Shown piece by piece: positions 1-7,143 of a stretch of 36,812 bases of DNA. Origin of the DNA: PMNU01 sp035480575. Its GTDB lineage: Bacteria > Patescibacteriota > Saccharimonadia > Saccharimonadales > UBA4665. The notes under the pieces were generated by a model, which worked only from the letters and a program-made list of their open reading frames with translations, did no database searches and had not been told where the DNA came from. Every line of letters begins with the position of its first letter. Positions within the stretch are counted from its first letter, which is position 1. The position numbers and the translations under genes are program-made. The stretch lies in contig DATIHR010000014.1 of the NCBI GenBank assembly GCA_035480575.1, positions 1 through 36,812 of the forward strand, given 5' to 3'.

Positions 1-827
1 TACTCACTTGTCCACTCATCAAGCTCTTCCAGCCTAAGCTGGCCACCATCTACTTCCGTACGCCAAATAGCAGTCTTTTCACCAAGTAACTCGCTTTTGG
101 CTGTTACTGCAAACTCAATGGTGTCCTCATCGTATGAATCAGCAAGAGCTTTGGGGATACGCTTTTGCACACGCTTTGCCAGACGTTCGGATTCACACAC
201 TAGCAATATTGCCGGTTGGTTCAACTCGGTTTCATTCCAGTCACCATCCTCGGCGTATTTAATGTGTTGCAGGATTTTACGAACAGCCACAAACCAAGGC
301 TGGTCGTCGTGTAGTGTTTCTAAGAAAAAGTGCTTTTCGTTGCCGCCGACTTTAAGCGTCATATATGCGTTCGGCAAAGGCTGCGGAAAATACTCATAAT
401 CTTCGTGATTGAGTATGGCTCTAGTAAAGAAGCCCAGGGTATCGCCATAGTGCCGCCGAAGCTGTATGTAGATTGTTAATAGCTCCAGAGAGTACCCTAC
501 AAACTGCTCAGACAGGTCTTTGTCCTTATAGATCGACTTTACATTAAGTTCGACATCACGCGCTTCCTGTAGCTGCCGAGCGCCTTCGGCAGTCAAATAG
601 TAAACACCTGGCTTGCCGTGTAGCCGATAACTACTATCAAATCGTCTACTGACTAATCCTCGTTCTAATAAAATAGCCATACGCTTATGTACGAATGATC
701 TATCCTTCTTACCAAAGTATGCTGCAAATAAATCGTTTGTTCCATATCTAAAATTAAATAGTAAGTTTAATACTTCTAACTGTCCTTTGGTTACTGTCTG
801 TCTATGTTTTGATACTGGTTTGTCCAT
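1..827 (-). CDS. Replication-relaxation-like winged-helix protein (partial)
   Basis: The minus strand is open from an ATG at 827 to the window edge, giving 275 codons with no stop, so the C-terminus lies outside. Residues 10-80 look like a winged helix: a helical start, then the segment HKRMAILLERGLVSRR, and a wing ending GVYYLTAEGARQL. The next part (YSLELLTIYIQLRRHYGD) resembles the second half of replication-relaxation proteins (PF13814), where a short HTH precedes a nuclease-like fold. Such genes sit beside relaxases or recombinases in integrative elements, which fits its divergent position to the serine recombinase. Role would be in element replication or its regulation. Family call rests on recalled pattern only; it could be another element-borne wHTH regulator. 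The frame and coding nature are much surer than the name. Confidence 0.55.
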   Translation of the reverse strand, partial: MDKPVSKHRQTVTKGQLEVLNLLFNFRYGTNDLFAAYFGKKDRSFVHKRMAILLERGLVSRRFDSSYRLHGKPGVYYLTAEGARQLQEARDVELNVKSIYKDKDLSEQFVGYSLELLTIYIQLRRHYGDTLGFFTRAILNHEDYEYFPQPLPNAYMTLKVGGNEKHFFLETLHDDQPWFVAVRKILQHIKYAEDGDWNETELNQPAILLVCESERLAKRVQKRIPKALADSYDEDTIEFAVTAKSELLGEKTAIWRTEVDGGQLRLEELDEWTSE

Positions 828-966
828 GCTTAAGTCTTATGTGTTCTTAGCCTTCAAGAAAATAATATCGCCTTATATGTATATATAATAGGGAGGGAGA
901 ATAAAAAAGAGAAGTAACAGAGGTAAAAAGTTTAGAAGAGTTCAACACCGAAATATCTATTTTCTA

Positions 967-995
967 TTGCCCTACCTATTACAGTTTGTTATAGT
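967..995 (+). promoter_or_regulatory. Putative promoter of the micro-protein/recombinase operon
   Basis: TTGCCC (967-972) and TATAGT (990-995) are separated by 17 bp, a canonical sigma-70-type layout. The expected transcription start near 1001-1003 falls inside the inverted repeat at 994-1018, so a bound repressor would block initiation. Confidence 0.45.
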
Positions 996-1018
996 AATAA
1001 GTATTACGAATTGTAATA
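994..1018. promoter_or_regulatory. Putative operator: three GTAATA/TATTAC half-sites
   Basis: GTAATA at 994-999, its reverse complement TATTAC at 1002-1007, and GTAATA again at 1013-1018. The last two belong to a longer perfect inverted repeat, AGTATTAC (1000-1007) and GTAATACT (1013-1020), with a 5-nt spacer. The cluster sits on the expected start site of the recombinase operon, just before the GAGG ribosome-binding site at 1024-1027. Likely target of an element-encoded regulator; as RNA it could also form a small hairpin. Confidence 0.4.
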
Positions 1019-1031
1019 CTAACGAGGCAAC

Positions 1032-1208
1032 ATGGCAAGAACGAAAGGCTCGAAAAACAAGAATTCGTCAGCACTTCCTGACTATGCGACCTTGCCTGCT
1101 TGTGAGCGAATAGCCGTACTTGCGAACCTCATTGTAGACAAAATCTATGAAGACTTGCAGGGCAAACAAACCGTCTTCAAGCAACTCCAAAGGGATGGTG
1201 ATGCCTAG
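1032..1208 (+). CDS. Small basic protein preceding the serine recombinase (58 aa)
   Basis: ATG at 1032 is preceded by GAGG at 1024-1027 and opens a 58-codon frame ending TAG at 1206-1208. The start is strongly basic and polar (MARTKGSKNKNSS), followed by a helical stretch (ACERIAVLANLIVDKIYEDL). The stop overlaps the first codons of the recombinase, whose ATG is at 1201, so the two are likely translationally coupled. No family is recognised. Position and charge suggest a DNA-binding accessory of the recombinase, such as a directionality or regulatory factor; that is inference. It could instead be only a coupling leader peptide. Confidence 0.55.
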   Translation: MARTKGSKNKNSSALPDYATLPACERIAVLANLIVDKIYEDLQGKQTVFKQLQRDGDA

Positions 1209-3009
1209 CCAAAATGCCGTTGCTGCCATCCGCGTTTCGACCGCTAAACAAGGTTTTAACGGCGACTCGCCCGAGGCTCAGAAGGAGCAGATTGAACGCT
1301 TCGCTGCCGCTCGCGGCATTACCATTAAAGAATTCTTTATCTTTCTTGAGTCGGCCTCCAAAGAGCTACAACCAATGCAGCAAGCCATTAACTACTGCAA
1401 AGACCCAAACAACGACGTACAGCTCTTTATCGTCAAATCAATCGACCGTTTTACACGCGGCGGCTCGTTCTCGTACGACATGCTCAAACGTCAGCTTGAA
1501 GCATGCGACACGACCTTAGTGGATATTTACGGCGTAATCAGTACGCAAAAAGTGAATACGCTTGACCATTTAGGAGTTGAGTATAAGTGGAGCGTTTATT
1601 CGCCGACCAAGAAAGCGGAGCTTCTAGAGGCTGAACGCGCTAACGACGAAATGCGCGATATTATGAGCCGCATGATTGGCGCGGAGGTTCGCTATACACG
1701 CATGGGGTTTTGGATGCGCCAAGCGCCATATGGCTTTGACAGTTCCAAGATGGAAACAATGAACGGCAAACGTTGTGTGCTTAAACCACACCCTGATGAG
1801 GCCACTATTATAGCCAAAATGTTTGAACTTCGCGCCCGGGGCACACTCGATGACAATCAGATTGTTGAGCAAGTCAATCAGCTGGGCTATAAGTCACGAG
1901 TGCAGACGCTTAGGAGTATGAAAGACCGCACACAGGTTATAGGCAGGCGCGGCGGCAGGCAGCTCGATATAAAAACATTCTGGCGGTATATCCAAAATCC
2001 CATTTATGCAGGCGTTATATGCGAGAAGTGGACAGACAATAAGCCAGTAAAAGCGCAGTTTGCTGGCTTGGTAAGCTATGAGTTGTTCAATGCTGCAAAT
2101 AAAGGCAAGCTGACAATCGGCGAGAAAGATGGTGCAGTTTTTCTATATGAGCGCCAGGATCATCCCACTGGCGTTAAAGGCACTCGCAATGCCGAGTTCT
2201 CCTACCGCAAGATCGTGATGTGTCCGGAGTGTGAAAAGCCGCTGTTTGGCAGCTCTACGCGTGGCAAAATGGGTAAACGCTACCCGGCATATCACTGCAA
2301 CAAGCGTGGCCATTACTTTCGCGTGCCTAAAAAGGACTTTGAGGCAACCCTTACCGATTTTGTGCACCGCATTACCTATGACCAAGCACAGATAAACGAG
2401 CTTCTGACAGCTATCGAGACCGTATGGGCGCAGCGCAACCAATCAACCATAGACGAAGAACAGCGCATCGAAGCGCACATTGCCGAACTGCGAGCAAAGG
2501 CGAAAGCCTTGGTCGATAAAATCAAGCTCGTCAGTTCAGAGATTGTAATTAAATCCTTGGAGGAGGGCATCATGCACACAGAAGAAGAAATCAAGAAGCT
2601 AAATGAGGAGCGCGACATTCGCAGCACCGAAAAACCGCTCAATTTTGCGGTAATCAAACAATACCTAAAATACTTTCTGGAACACCTGGAAGATTTGCTC
2701 GTAAAACAGATTGACCCGATTCAAAAAGCTAACTTTTTCGGCCTGCTTTTCAATGGTGCGCCAAACTACGCCGAAATACTTTCTGCAAATAAAAATTCAG
2801 TGGAACCACCGAAGTTAAACGAACTATTCAAACTAAAAAATGATGATCAGGGAAATATGGTACGCCCGGAGGGACTTGAACCCCCGATCTTAGGTACCGG
2901 AAACCTACGCTTTATCCAGCTAAGCTACGGGCGCGTGTTGTCACCGCTCATTGGTTGCAACCCTAACAGATTAGCAAAAGTGTTGCACGAAAGCCAGTGT
3001 ACTAGTTAG
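1201..3009 (+). CDS. Large serine recombinase (site-specific integrase)
   Basis: It catalyses integration or excision of the element through a serine-DNA intermediate. I place the start at ATG 1201 (602 aa), because AAGGG lies just upstream and the resolvase fold starts immediately; an in-frame ATG at 1147 would add 18 unlikely residues. The N-terminal catalytic domain shows RVST with the nucleophile near Ser13, then IDRFTRGG with conserved arginines near 83 and 86. A recombinase domain follows (about 170-290), then a zinc-ribbon (CPEC, later HCNKRGH) and a coiled coil around 420-480 rich in Glu and Lys. The last ~50 residues are odd: MVRPEGLEPPI onward is the translation of an antisense tRNA-Arg gene plus host DNA. 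The authentic C-terminus probably lies near the attachment site. Confidence 0.9.
   Translation: MPSQNAVAAIRVSTAKQGFNGDSPEAQKEQIERFAAARGITIKEFFIFLESASKELQPMQQAINYCKDPNNDVQLFIVKSIDRFTRGGSFSYDMLKRQLEACDTTLVDIYGVISTQKVNTLDHLGVEYKWSVYSPTKKAELLEAERANDEMRDIMSRMIGAEVRYTRMGFWMRQAPYGFDSSKMETMNGKRCVLKPHPDEATIIAKMFELRARGTLDDNQIVEQVNQLGYKSRVQTLRSMKDRTQVIGRRGGRQLDIKTFWRYIQNPIYAGVICEKWTDNKPVKAQFAGLVSYELFNAANKGKLTIGEKDGAVFLYERQDHPTGVKGTRNAEFSYRKIVMCPECEKPLFGSSTRGKMGKRYPAYHCNKRGHYFRVPKKDFEATLTDFVHRITYDQAQINELLTAIETVWAQRNQSTIDEEQRIEAHIAELRAKAKALVDKIKLVSSEIVIKSLEEGIMHTEEEIKKLNEERDIRSTEKPLNFAVIKQYLKYFLEHLEDLLVKQIDPIQKANFFGLLFNGAPNYAEILSANKNSVEPPKLNELFKLKNDDQGNMVRPEGLEPPILGTGNLRFIQLSYGRVLSPLIGCNPNRLAKVLHESQCTS
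2858..2885. other. Inferred attachment-site region at the tRNA-Arg 3' end
   Basis: The recombinase gene runs directly into the 3' end of an intact tRNA-Arg. Elements of this type normally recombine within an identity block in the tRNA 3' half, so one attachment junction should lie about here. The second copy would be left of the window, beyond the partial gene at 1-827, so the repeat cannot be shown from this sequence. Boundaries are approximate. Confidence 0.4.
2858..2934 (-). tRNA. tRNA-Arg (anticodon CCG)
   Basis: Read on the minus strand it folds as a 77-nt tRNA with genomically encoded CCA (2860-2858). The acceptor stem is GCGCCCG with CGGGCGT, the D stem GCTT with AAGC, and the anticodon stem TAGGT with ACCTA around loop TTCCGGT, giving anticodon CCG for codon CGG. 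The T loop is TTCAAGT. Its 3' end faces the recombinase, which is the classical geometry of an element integrated at a tRNA 3' end that restores the tRNA. It lies antisense within the 3' end of the recombinase frame. Confidence 0.92.
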
Positions 3010-3544
3010 CGTGGTCTTCTGTTTTGCTGGGGCCAGGTAATTGTTTTGGCTTGGAAGCCTCAAGCGTTTGGCTCAGCGTACGCAAGAGGGCATATGCCTG
3101 ATCGCGGCTCATACCGACGCGGGCGGTTATTAGGGATTGCGGCGTGCTCGCATTTTGTGCAAAACTAATCACCACGCCCGCGTTATTAGCGGTTACTTGG
3201 GCGCCATCGGTGTATATAATGCGTGGGTCTACGGCCATAATCATCAGCATGGCGCGGTTTTGGTTATCGCCGTGCAACACTTGCTCGGCGTCTTGTCCGG
3301 GCTGGTCGTAGCCGGCAAGCTGCCATAAGTTCGCTGCGTCATCGTCCTGCATACCGAAGTGATTAATTAAAAGTAGCAGGATGTCCTCGGTAGGACGTTC
3401 GTGGCCTTGTTCAATTTTTAGCAGCTGCTGCTCGTCAATTTCTACAGCGCCCGATACCTCGGCTACACTCTCGTGCAGCTTCTGGCGAATGGTTTTTAAC
3501 TTCTCGCCCAAAGTCCGAAACGGCATTTCTTGCTTATCACTCAT
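3002..3544 (-). CDS. HTH regulator with DUF3467-like C-terminal domain
   Basis: 180 aa starting at ATG 3544. Residues about 10-70 form an XRE-type helix-turn-helix (LGEKLKTIRQKLHESVAEVS, then QLLKIEQGHERPTEDILLLL). The C-terminal part (about 105-165; GAQVTANNAGVVISFAQ, then TARVGMSRDQAYALLRTL) resembles DUF3467, a small beta-sheet family ending in a helix. It is probably a DNA-binding regulator, target unknown. Upstream on the minus strand TTGTAA and TATAAC with 17-bp spacing offer a plausible promoter near 3566-3594. Its stop overlaps the tail of the recombinase frame on the other strand, so it marks the start of host DNA right of the element. HTH call is good; the DUF3467 resemblance is from memory. 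Confidence 0.75.
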   Translation of the reverse strand: MSDKQEMPFRTLGEKLKTIRQKLHESVAEVSGAVEIDEQQLLKIEQGHERPTEDILLLLINHFGMQDDDAANLWQLAGYDQPGQDAEQVLHGDNQNRAMLMIMAVDPRIIYTDGAQVTANNAGVVISFAQNASTPQSLITARVGMSRDQAYALLRTLSQTLEASKPKQLPGPSKTEDHAN

Positions 3545-3634
3545 GATCTTTATATTATCGTCAATCTGTTATAGAGGCAAGTATAGGATCTTACAACGCA
3601 CGCTTTACCCCTCCATGGGCTCGTACTGCTTTGG

Positions 3635-3656
3635 ATTCCGGCTCGGGGGCCGGAAT
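3635..3656. repeat. Palindromic interspersed-type repeat
   Basis: ATTCCGGC (3635-3642) and GCCGGAAT (3649-3656) form a perfect 8-bp inverted repeat with loop TCGGGG, followed by GACAG. The pattern GGATTCCGG...CCGGAATGACA matches a motif common in dispersed intergenic palindromes of many bacterial genomes. It lies just upstream of the murB -10 box. A single copy is seen here, so its dispersed nature is from general knowledge. Confidence 0.5.
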
Positions 3657-3672
3657 GACAGTATGTTTACGG

Positions 3673-3678
3673 TATACT
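3673..3678 (+). promoter_or_regulatory. -10 box of murB, leaderless spacing
   Basis: TATACT ends 6 nt before the murB ATG at 3685, which would place the transcription start at or next to the start codon. No Shine-Dalgarno sequence is present. Confidence 0.45.
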
Positions 3679-3684
3679 AGGCGC

Positions 3685-4728
3685 ATGGATACCCAACTAG
3701 ACATACGACAGAACGTATCACTGAAAGATTATTCCACTATGCGTCTTGGCGGCAACGCTGCGTACCTCGTAGATATTCACGACCGCAACGAACTAAAACA
3801 AGCCGTCGCCTGGGCCGAGCAAGCCAAACTGCCCGTGCTTATGATAGGCGGGGGCAGCAATATTATCTGGCGCGACGAAGGTTTTAGTGGCCTCATTATG
3901 GTCAATAAAATCATGCGATTCGAGGAACAGCAGGAAGACGAAGAAAACTACTACGTTACCGTTGGGGCTGGCGAAAACTGGGACAGCGTCGTCGCGCGCA
4001 CCGTGCAAAAGGGTATGACCGGCATTGAAGCCCTCAGCCTTATACCTGGCACCGCGGGCGCCACCCCTATCCAAAATGTCGGGGCCTACGGCCAAGAAAT
4101 TGCCCAAACATTGGTAAGCGTAGAGGTATTCGACTTACACACCAAACAAATGATGACCATTCCCGCCATGGACTGCGCCTTTAGCTACCGAAACAGCCGC
4201 TTTAAAAGCGGCGACCGTGGCCGGTTTTTAATTACCGGCCTTACCCTGCATTTAATGCATGCGAATCCTGTGCCGCCATTTTACGGCGAGGTGCAGGCGT
4301 ACTTTGAACAAAACGGCATAGCAGAACCCACACCACAAGCCTTGCGCGATGCCGTTATTGCCATCCGACAGGCAAAGCTACCAGACCCAGCAACCATACC
4401 CAACACCGGCTCCTTCTTTGCAAACCCCATCATAGACGAAGGTACCCTTGCGCAATTACAAGCAGATAACGGCGGTAACATTCCCCACTGGCCACAACCA
4501 GATGGCAGCGTTAAAATTCCGGCCGCCTGGCTGGTAGAGCAAGCCGGGCTAAAGGGCGTACACGATACCGAAACCGGTATGGCGACCTGGCAAAACCAAG
4601 CGTTAGTACTCGTAAACGAGCACGCCGAAACAACCGCACAACTCCTAACCTTTAAACAAAAAATTGTAGATAAAGTACAAGCTACGTTTACCATTACGCT
4701 TATGCAAGAACCCGAACTATTACCATAA
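3685..4728 (+). CDS. murB: UDP-N-acetylenolpyruvoylglucosamine reductase MurB
   Basis: It reduces UDP-GlcNAc-enolpyruvate to UDP-MurNAc with FAD and NADPH, the second committed step of peptidoglycan synthesis, in the cytoplasm. I use ATG 3685 (347 aa), which fits the family N-terminus (YSTMRLGGNA) and the -10 box 6 nt upstream; a TTG at 3631 would translate the palindromic repeat. Visible motifs are the FAD-binding GGGSN (55-59), GIEALSLIPGTAGATPIQNVGAYG (113-136, flavin site), YRNSRFK with the conserved Arg near 169, TGSFFANP with the catalytic Ser near 243, and the C-terminal EPE with the expected acid near Glu344. Its partner reaction, MurA, is encoded 3.5 kb downstream. Confidence 0.96.
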   Translation: MDTQLDIRQNVSLKDYSTMRLGGNAAYLVDIHDRNELKQAVAWAEQAKLPVLMIGGGSNIIWRDEGFSGLIMVNKIMRFEEQQEDEENYYVTVGAGENWDSVVARTVQKGMTGIEALSLIPGTAGATPIQNVGAYGQEIAQTLVSVEVFDLHTKQMMTIPAMDCAFSYRNSRFKSGDRGRFLITGLTLHLMHANPVPPFYGEVQAYFEQNGIAEPTPQALRDAVIAIRQAKLPDPATIPNTGSFFANPIIDEGTLAQLQADNGGNIPHWPQPDGSVKIPAAWLVEQAGLKGVHDTETGMATWQNQALVLVNEHAETTAQLLTFKQKIVDKVQATFTITLMQEPELLP

Positions 4729-4746
4729 TTCTTTACGATTTTTCAT

Positions 4747-4774
4747 TTGCAGCTGCCGCGAGCGCATGTATAAT
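4747..4774 (+). promoter_or_regulatory. Putative promoter for the gene at 4804
   Basis: TTGCAG (4747-4752) and a perfect TATAAT (4769-4774) are 16 bp apart. The predicted start near 4781 leaves a leader of about 20 nt carrying AGGAA before the GTG start. Confidence 0.45.
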
Positions 4775-4803
4775 ATGTTACTTAATTAGTTAGGAACATA
4801 ACG

Positions 4804-5691
4804 GTGGCAAAACATGCATACGGCAACGAGCATATGGGCGGCTTCTTCGGCCCGGATTCAACAAGACAACATTACAACACAGGCGCTTCGCATAACAGCG
4901 AAGCCACCATTAAGATACCTCTGTTATCCGCTAGTGCGGTCAGAGAGCTTAATAAAGAAATCAACAAGAGTCAGCCACTAATCATCGACACGCCAGCCGA
5001 ACGAGCACAAAAGCTCGCGCAAACACCCCCACCAGAGCTGCCTTATGGGCGGAATTCTAGCGTGGCGAAAGCGTTGGACGCCCCACAAGAGACATCGGTG
5101 GAACGTTGGCAATGGAAGACAGCCTTACAAAGGCAGATAGCAACCAACGGACTTCGGGGAGCTATGCGCGAAAACACGAGACCCCTTCCTGTAGTAGACA
5201 GACCCGCTGCAAGCGAAACTACTGACACTAGAATCCGGGGCAACGAACTTGTATTTAGACACTCGCGGCATCCTGCTGCTGCCACTCCGGAATTACCTAC
5301 ACTGCCTGCACAAGTACTAGCCGAGGTAAAGCCCGCTGTCACTCGTCCCGCCTGGGACGCCTTTACGCCAAGGCAAGCAAATCTGGCGCTGACGGCCAAA
5401 GCAGAACAACCAGCCCTAGAAAGCCCTAGGCGTATACCAGGGCAAGATTCCGAAATCGCCCAAGCAGTAGAAGTCTATACTGGCGCGGGTGGCAGCATTG
5501 TTGACGGCATTTTCGCCGAACTGCAGGCAGCAGAAACCGACGCTTCGGCAAGGGATGAATACATAAAAGCGATGGTCATCATACAAGAAACGGCAGACTC
5601 CGGCCCCGTCGCAGACTCCGACGACATCGGCGAGATAGACAGCTACAACGAGATGCTAGAGAACGTTCTATCCGGGCTCCGCAGGCTATAA
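4804..5691 (+). CDS. Hypothetical protein, largely disordered (295 aa)
   Basis: A GTG start at 4804 follows AGGAA with suitable spacing and a good upstream promoter, and the frame ends TAA just before the convergent glyA stop. I do not recognise the family. There is no signal peptide or membrane segment, so it is probably cytoplasmic. Much of it is rich in Pro, Ala, Thr and charged residues, consistent with disorder (about 60-210). More ordered helical stretches lie at 42-60 (SASAVRELNKEIN) and at the acidic C-terminus (about 215-295; EIAQAVEVYTG, then EIDSYNEMLENVLSGLRRL). Real gene by start signals and length; function unknown. Confidence 0.7.
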   Translation: MAKHAYGNEHMGGFFGPDSTRQHYNTGASHNSEATIKIPLLSASAVRELNKEINKSQPLIIDTPAERAQKLAQTPPPELPYGRNSSVAKALDAPQETSVERWQWKTALQRQIATNGLRGAMRENTRPLPVVDRPAASETTDTRIRGNELVFRHSRHPAAATPELPTLPAQVLAEVKPAVTRPAWDAFTPRQANLALTAKAEQPALESPRRIPGQDSEIAQAVEVYTGAGGSIVDGIFAELQAAETDASARDEYIKAMVIIQETADSGPVADSDDIGEIDSYNEMLENVLSGLRRL

Positions 5692-5698
5692 GCCAGGC

Positions 5699-6958
5699 CT
5701 ACCCGGGCAGCGGATACGCCTTCGTAAAGTCCGTAATGGCTTTGTGTATGGCAATCAGCTTAGTGTCACTCCCATGCGCCTGAATGGCTTCGTCTATCCA
5801 GGCGGCAACCTGTACCATTTCGGTTTCTTTAAGGCCACGCGTCGTAAGCGCTGGCGTACCCAAGCGTATACCGCTTGGGTCAAATGGCGGGCGGGTATCA
5901 AACGGCACGGTGTTTTTGTTAACCGTAATGCCGGCTTTACCCAAGGCATCTTCCGCTTCCTTACCTTTTAGCCCTTTATTCGTTAGGTCAACGAGCAGCA
6001 AGTGGTTGTCGGTCCCGCCAGTTACCAGCTCGTACCCCTTTTTTAGTAATTCGTCTGCAAGCACTTTGGCGTTACGTACAATTTGCTGGGCGTAATCTGT
6101 AAATGCAGGCTGGGCAGCCTCATGCAAGGCAACCGCAATAGCTGCAGTTTGATGGTTATGCGGCCCGCCTTGTAGGCCCGGTATGATAGCGCGGTCAATA
6201 AGCGTTGGTAGGTTTTCTTTGGACCGCTCGACTGCCTTCAGCGGATTAGAAGGGTTACCATTGCACAAAATCATCGCGCCACGCGGCCCACGCAACGTTT
6301 TATGCGTGGTGGTCGTAATAACGTCAGCAATACCAGCCGGGGATGGATGCGCACCGCCTACGATTAATCCTGCGATATGCGAAATGTCGGCTACCAGGTA
6401 GGCGCCGGCTAGGTCGGCAATCTGCCGCAATTTTTGCCAGTCAAATATACGCGGGTAGGCAGTGGCGCCCACAAAAATAAGCTTTGGTTTGTGTTCGGTA
6501 ACTTGCGCCGCCATCGCGTCGTAGTCCAAGTACCCATCGCGCCCCGTTTGGTACTGCACGCTGTTAAACCACTTACCCGAAAAATTCACCTTAAGCCCGT
6601 GGGTCATATGGCCACCAAAATACAGAGCCATACCCATTATCGTGTCGCCCGGGTCAACCAGCGCAAAATAGACAGCCAAGTTTGCTGGGCTGCCAGAGTA
6701 CGACTGCACATTGGCGTGGCTTACGCCAAACAGCTTTTTGGCGCGGTCGCACGCCAGGTTCTCTACCTTATCAACAAATTCACAGCCACCGTAATATCGC
6801 TTGCCGGGGTAGCCTTCGGAATATTTATCCGTCAGGCGTGACCCCAACGCTTTCAAAACCTCGCCGGAGGTGTGGTTTTCCGAGGGTATCATCTCCAACC
6901 CGTCGCTCTGGCGCCGAACCTCGGCGGCAATTAACGCATCAATTTCCTTATCTTGCAT
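5699..6958 (-). CDS. glyA: Serine hydroxymethyltransferase GlyA
   Basis: This PLP enzyme interconverts serine plus tetrahydrofolate with glycine plus 5,10-methylene-THF, feeding one-carbon metabolism. Start chosen at ATG 6958 (419 aa) because GGGAG lies about 6 nt upstream; the in-frame ATG at 6970 overlaps a TATAAT and has no ribosome site. Motifs: MIPSENHTS (23-31; most homologues have an Ala where this has Pro), YSEGYPGKRYYGG (46-58), GGHMTHG (115-121), DISHIAGL (191-198) and TTTTHKTLRGPRG with the PLP lysine at about 220. Length is normal. The -10 (TATAAT, complement 6969-6974) ends 10 nt before the start, implying a very short leader. Confidence 0.97.
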   Translation of the reverse strand: MQDKEIDALIAAEVRRQSDGLEMIPSENHTSGEVLKALGSRLTDKYSEGYPGKRYYGGCEFVDKVENLACDRAKKLFGVSHANVQSYSGSPANLAVYFALVDPGDTIMGMALYFGGHMTHGLKVNFSGKWFNSVQYQTGRDGYLDYDAMAAQVTEHKPKLIFVGATAYPRIFDWQKLRQIADLAGAYLVADISHIAGLIVGGAHPSPAGIADVITTTTHKTLRGPRGAMILCNGNPSNPLKAVERSKENLPTLIDRAIIPGLQGGPHNHQTAAIAVALHEAAQPAFTDYAQQIVRNAKVLADELLKKGYELVTGGTDNHLLLVDLTNKGLKGKEAEDALGKAGITVNKNTVPFDTRPPFDPSGIRLGTPALTTRGLKETEMVQVAAWIDEAIQAHGSDTKLIAIHKAITDFTKAYPLPG

Positions 6959-7104
6959 ATGTTCTCCCATTATAAAAAGTACTTACGTCCGGCACAGCAT
7001 GTGTATAAGTAGCTAGATCATAGAGGTATTGTACCAGGGCTCGCGCGTGCTACACTACAAACAATAACCGTTACCTCTTCCCGTAAAATAGAATGCTTCC
7101 TACG

Positions 7105-7134
7105 TTGCGCTTGGTATATCATATATGATATGAT
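7105..7134 (+). promoter_or_regulatory. Promoter of the HTH-murA gene
   Basis: TTGCGC (7105-7110) and TATGAT (7129-7134) are 18 bp apart. The -10 box ends 9 nt before the ATG at 7144, leaving a leader of at most a few nucleotides. The 16-bp palindrome at 7116-7131 fills the spacer and enters the -10 box. Confidence 0.5.
7116..7131. promoter_or_regulatory. Perfect 16-bp palindrome, putative HTH-MurA operator
   Basis: ATATCATA at 7116-7123 is followed directly by its reverse complement TATGATAT at 7124-7131. It covers the -35/-10 spacer and half of the -10 box, a classic repressor position. Since the downstream protein starts with an XRE-type HTH, which usually binds such dyads as a dimer, autoregulation is the simplest reading. 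AT-rich palindromes can arise by chance, so the function is inferred. Confidence 0.5.
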
Positions 7135-7143
7135 CTTGATGTT

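Larger units (their letters stand above)
828..1031. other. Divergent AT-rich intergenic control region
   Basis: About 200 bp, distinctly AT-rich, separate the divergent replication-relaxation-like gene and the micro-protein/recombinase operon. It contains a TATAAT at 884-889 followed by purine-rich sequence, a better promoter for the rightward operon at 967-995, and a cluster of GTAATA half-sites at 994-1018. No further gene is visible. Confidence 0.5.

Noticed and set aside
97..399. Plus-strand frame of 100 codons
   Set aside because: It lies antisense to the continuous minus-strand wHTH gene, whose protein looks far more natural.
2858..3001. C-terminal tail of the recombinase as a real functional domain
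   Set aside because: It is the antisense translation of tRNA-Arg, a well-known artefact sequence (PEGLEPP). It may be translated, but it is not a recombinase domain.
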